Source of the DNA: Actinomycetota bacterium | GTDB lineage: Bacteria > Actinomycetota > Acidimicrobiia > Acidimicrobiales > AC-25 | Assembly: GCA_005888395.1 (NCBI GenBank) | Contig: VAXF01000025.1 | Location: forward strand, 1-18,005 | Reading direction: 5' to 3' | Length of the DNA stretch: 18,005 bases | The notes under the pieces: generated by a model | Seen by the model: only the letters and a program-made list of their open reading frames with translations | Told to the model about the DNA's origin: nothing | The model's database searches: none | Shown here: positions 14,842 to 18,005 of the stretch, piece by piece | How positions within the stretch are numbered: position 1 is the stretch's first letter | How the letters are laid out: the number at the start of each line of letters is the position of its first letter | Program-made: the position numbers and the translations under genes

Positions 14842-15444
14842 GTGGACCCCCGCCACCTCATCTCGACGTTCGGCACGGTGGGCGTCGTCGCCATCATCTT
14901 CGCCGAGACGGGGCTGCTCGTGGGGTTCTTCCTGCCCGGCGACTCGCTGTTGTTCACCGCCGGCCTGCTGTCCGCGCCCAGCGTGCACAAGCCCGTCCAC
15001 CTCAACCTGGCCGTCGTCCTGCCGGGCGTGTTCGTCGCCGCCGTGGTGGGCGCGCAGGTCGGCTACCTCATCGGCCGCAGGGCCGGTCCGGCGGTGTTCC
15101 GCCGGCCTGAGTCGCGGCTGTTCAAGCGCGAGTACGTGGACCGGGCGCGGGCGTTCTTCGACGACCACGGCGCCAGGACGATCGTGCTGGCGCGGTTCAT
15201 CCCCGTGGTCCGGACGTTCGCCAACGTGCTGGCCGGCGCCGCCCGGATGGAGCCGCGCACCTTCACGAGGTTCAACCTGGCGGGCGGCTTCGTGTGGAGC
15301 ATCGGCATCACCCTCGCCGGCTACTTCCTGGGCCGGACGGTGCCGAACATCGACCGGTACCTGCTCCCGGTCGTCGCCGTGATCGTCGTCCTCTCGGTCG
15401 TGCCAGTGGCCCTGGAGGCGCGTCGCCGCACCCGGGCCGCCTGA
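14842..15444 (+). CDS. DedA/SNARE-associated family membrane protein
   Basis: An integral membrane protein of 200 residues in the DedA family, whose members help lipid-carrier recycling and membrane homeostasis. It has the family signatures ETGLLVGFFLPGDSLLF (22-38, with acidic Glu22 and Asp34) and RFIPVVRTFANVLAG (118-132, with Arg118 and Arg124), plus hydrophobic segments near 11-43, 55-78, 140-165 and 175-192. The frame is open far upstream because of antisense topA sequence. An ATG at 14806 would add 12 residues, but a promoter-like -10 lies between it and the GTG at 14842, so I choose the GTG and a leaderless message. It is the only plus-strand gene in the window and ends 3 bp from the hppA stop. 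Confidence 0.93.
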   Translation: MDPRHLISTFGTVGVVAIIFAETGLLVGFFLPGDSLLFTAGLLSAPSVHKPVHLNLAVVLPGVFVAAVVGAQVGYLIGRRAGPAVFRRPESRLFKREYVDRARAFFDDHGARTIVLARFIPVVRTFANVLAGAARMEPRTFTRFNLAGGFVWSIGITLAGYFLGRTVPNIDRYLLPVVAVIVVLSVVPVALEARRRTRAA

Positions 15445-15447
15445 GGC

Positions 15448-17889
<2,442 letters not shown>

Positions 17890-17926
17890 CGACAAGAGCT
17901 CTCTGGTCGCTTCATGGCGGCAGAAA

Positions 17927-18005
17927 CTAGTTCGGCGGCTGCGACGCGAGCCTCTCCACGCTGGCAATGAGCCGCTCGACGGCGCTCGTGAGGTCCTCGG
18001 TCGTG
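17927..18005 (-). CDS. 3' end of an unidentified gene upstream of hppA (partial)
   Basis: The last 25 codons of a gene entering from the right edge, ending at TAG 17927-17929. The visible sequence (LTSAVERLIASVERLASQPPN at the end) is a likely amphipathic helix; 24 of 25 third positions are G or C, as expected for real coding DNA. It stops 37 nt before the hppA start, so the two may be co-transcribed; a TAGTTT overlapping its stop could be a weak -10 for hppA. Too little remains to name it. Confidence 0.6.
   Translation of the reverse strand, partial: TTEDLTSAVERLIASVERLASQPPN

Overview
The window reads as chromosomal DNA from a high-GC actinobacterium. Third codon positions are almost always G or C, GTG starts are frequent, and a SigR/RsrA-type thiol-stress pair points to a mycothiol-using actinobacterium. 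Gene order topA ... holB ... DUF2342 zincin - tilS - hpt - ftsH - folE resembles the corresponding part of the Mycobacterium tuberculosis chromosome (Rv3646c to Rv3609c, from memory). A deep-branching class such as Acidimicrobiia is my guess, not something the sequence proves. There is no CRISPR array, prophage, insertion sequence, toxin-antitoxin pair or other obvious mobile or defence island.

Layout. Seventeen proteins and one tRNA lie head to tail on the minus strand from 14772 down to 1, with gaps of 0-128 bp. In transcription order they are: topA, an MFS exporter, tmk, holB (DNA polymerase III delta'), tRNA-Thr(CGT), a GNAT acetyltransferase, a single-domain response regulator, a patatin-like lipase, a 67-aa unknown, a SigR-like sigma factor, an RsrA-like zinc anti-sigma factor, a 47-aa one-helix membrane protein, a DUF2342 zincin, a receiver-HTH response regulator, tilS, hpt, ftsH and folE. 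The only plus-strand gene is a DedA-family membrane protein (14842-15444), divergent from topA and convergent with hppA. The right edge holds hppA (membrane pyrophosphatase, minus) and the last 25 codons of an unidentified upstream gene. No stretch longer than 128 bp lacks a gene, and I saw no U-tract intrinsic terminator.

How the genes fit together. topA/tmk/holB serve DNA topology, dTTP supply and replication. tilS/hpt/ftsH/folE is a classic housekeeping run (tRNA-Ile modification, purine salvage, membrane proteolysis, folate). Between them sits a regulatory and stress section: two orphan response regulators without kinases, and sigR-rsrA coupled by a GTGA overlap to a small membrane protein.

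Nothing here is clearly a new multi-gene system. The best second looks are: the tRNA-Thr gene that supplies the holB stop codon and sits 3 nt before the GNAT start, so tRNA 3' processing could create a near-leaderless mRNA; the 47-aa membrane protein coupled to rsrA; the palindromic element before the zincin gene; a candidate leaderless promoter for the DedA gene; and a non-canonical C-terminal tail on HppA.
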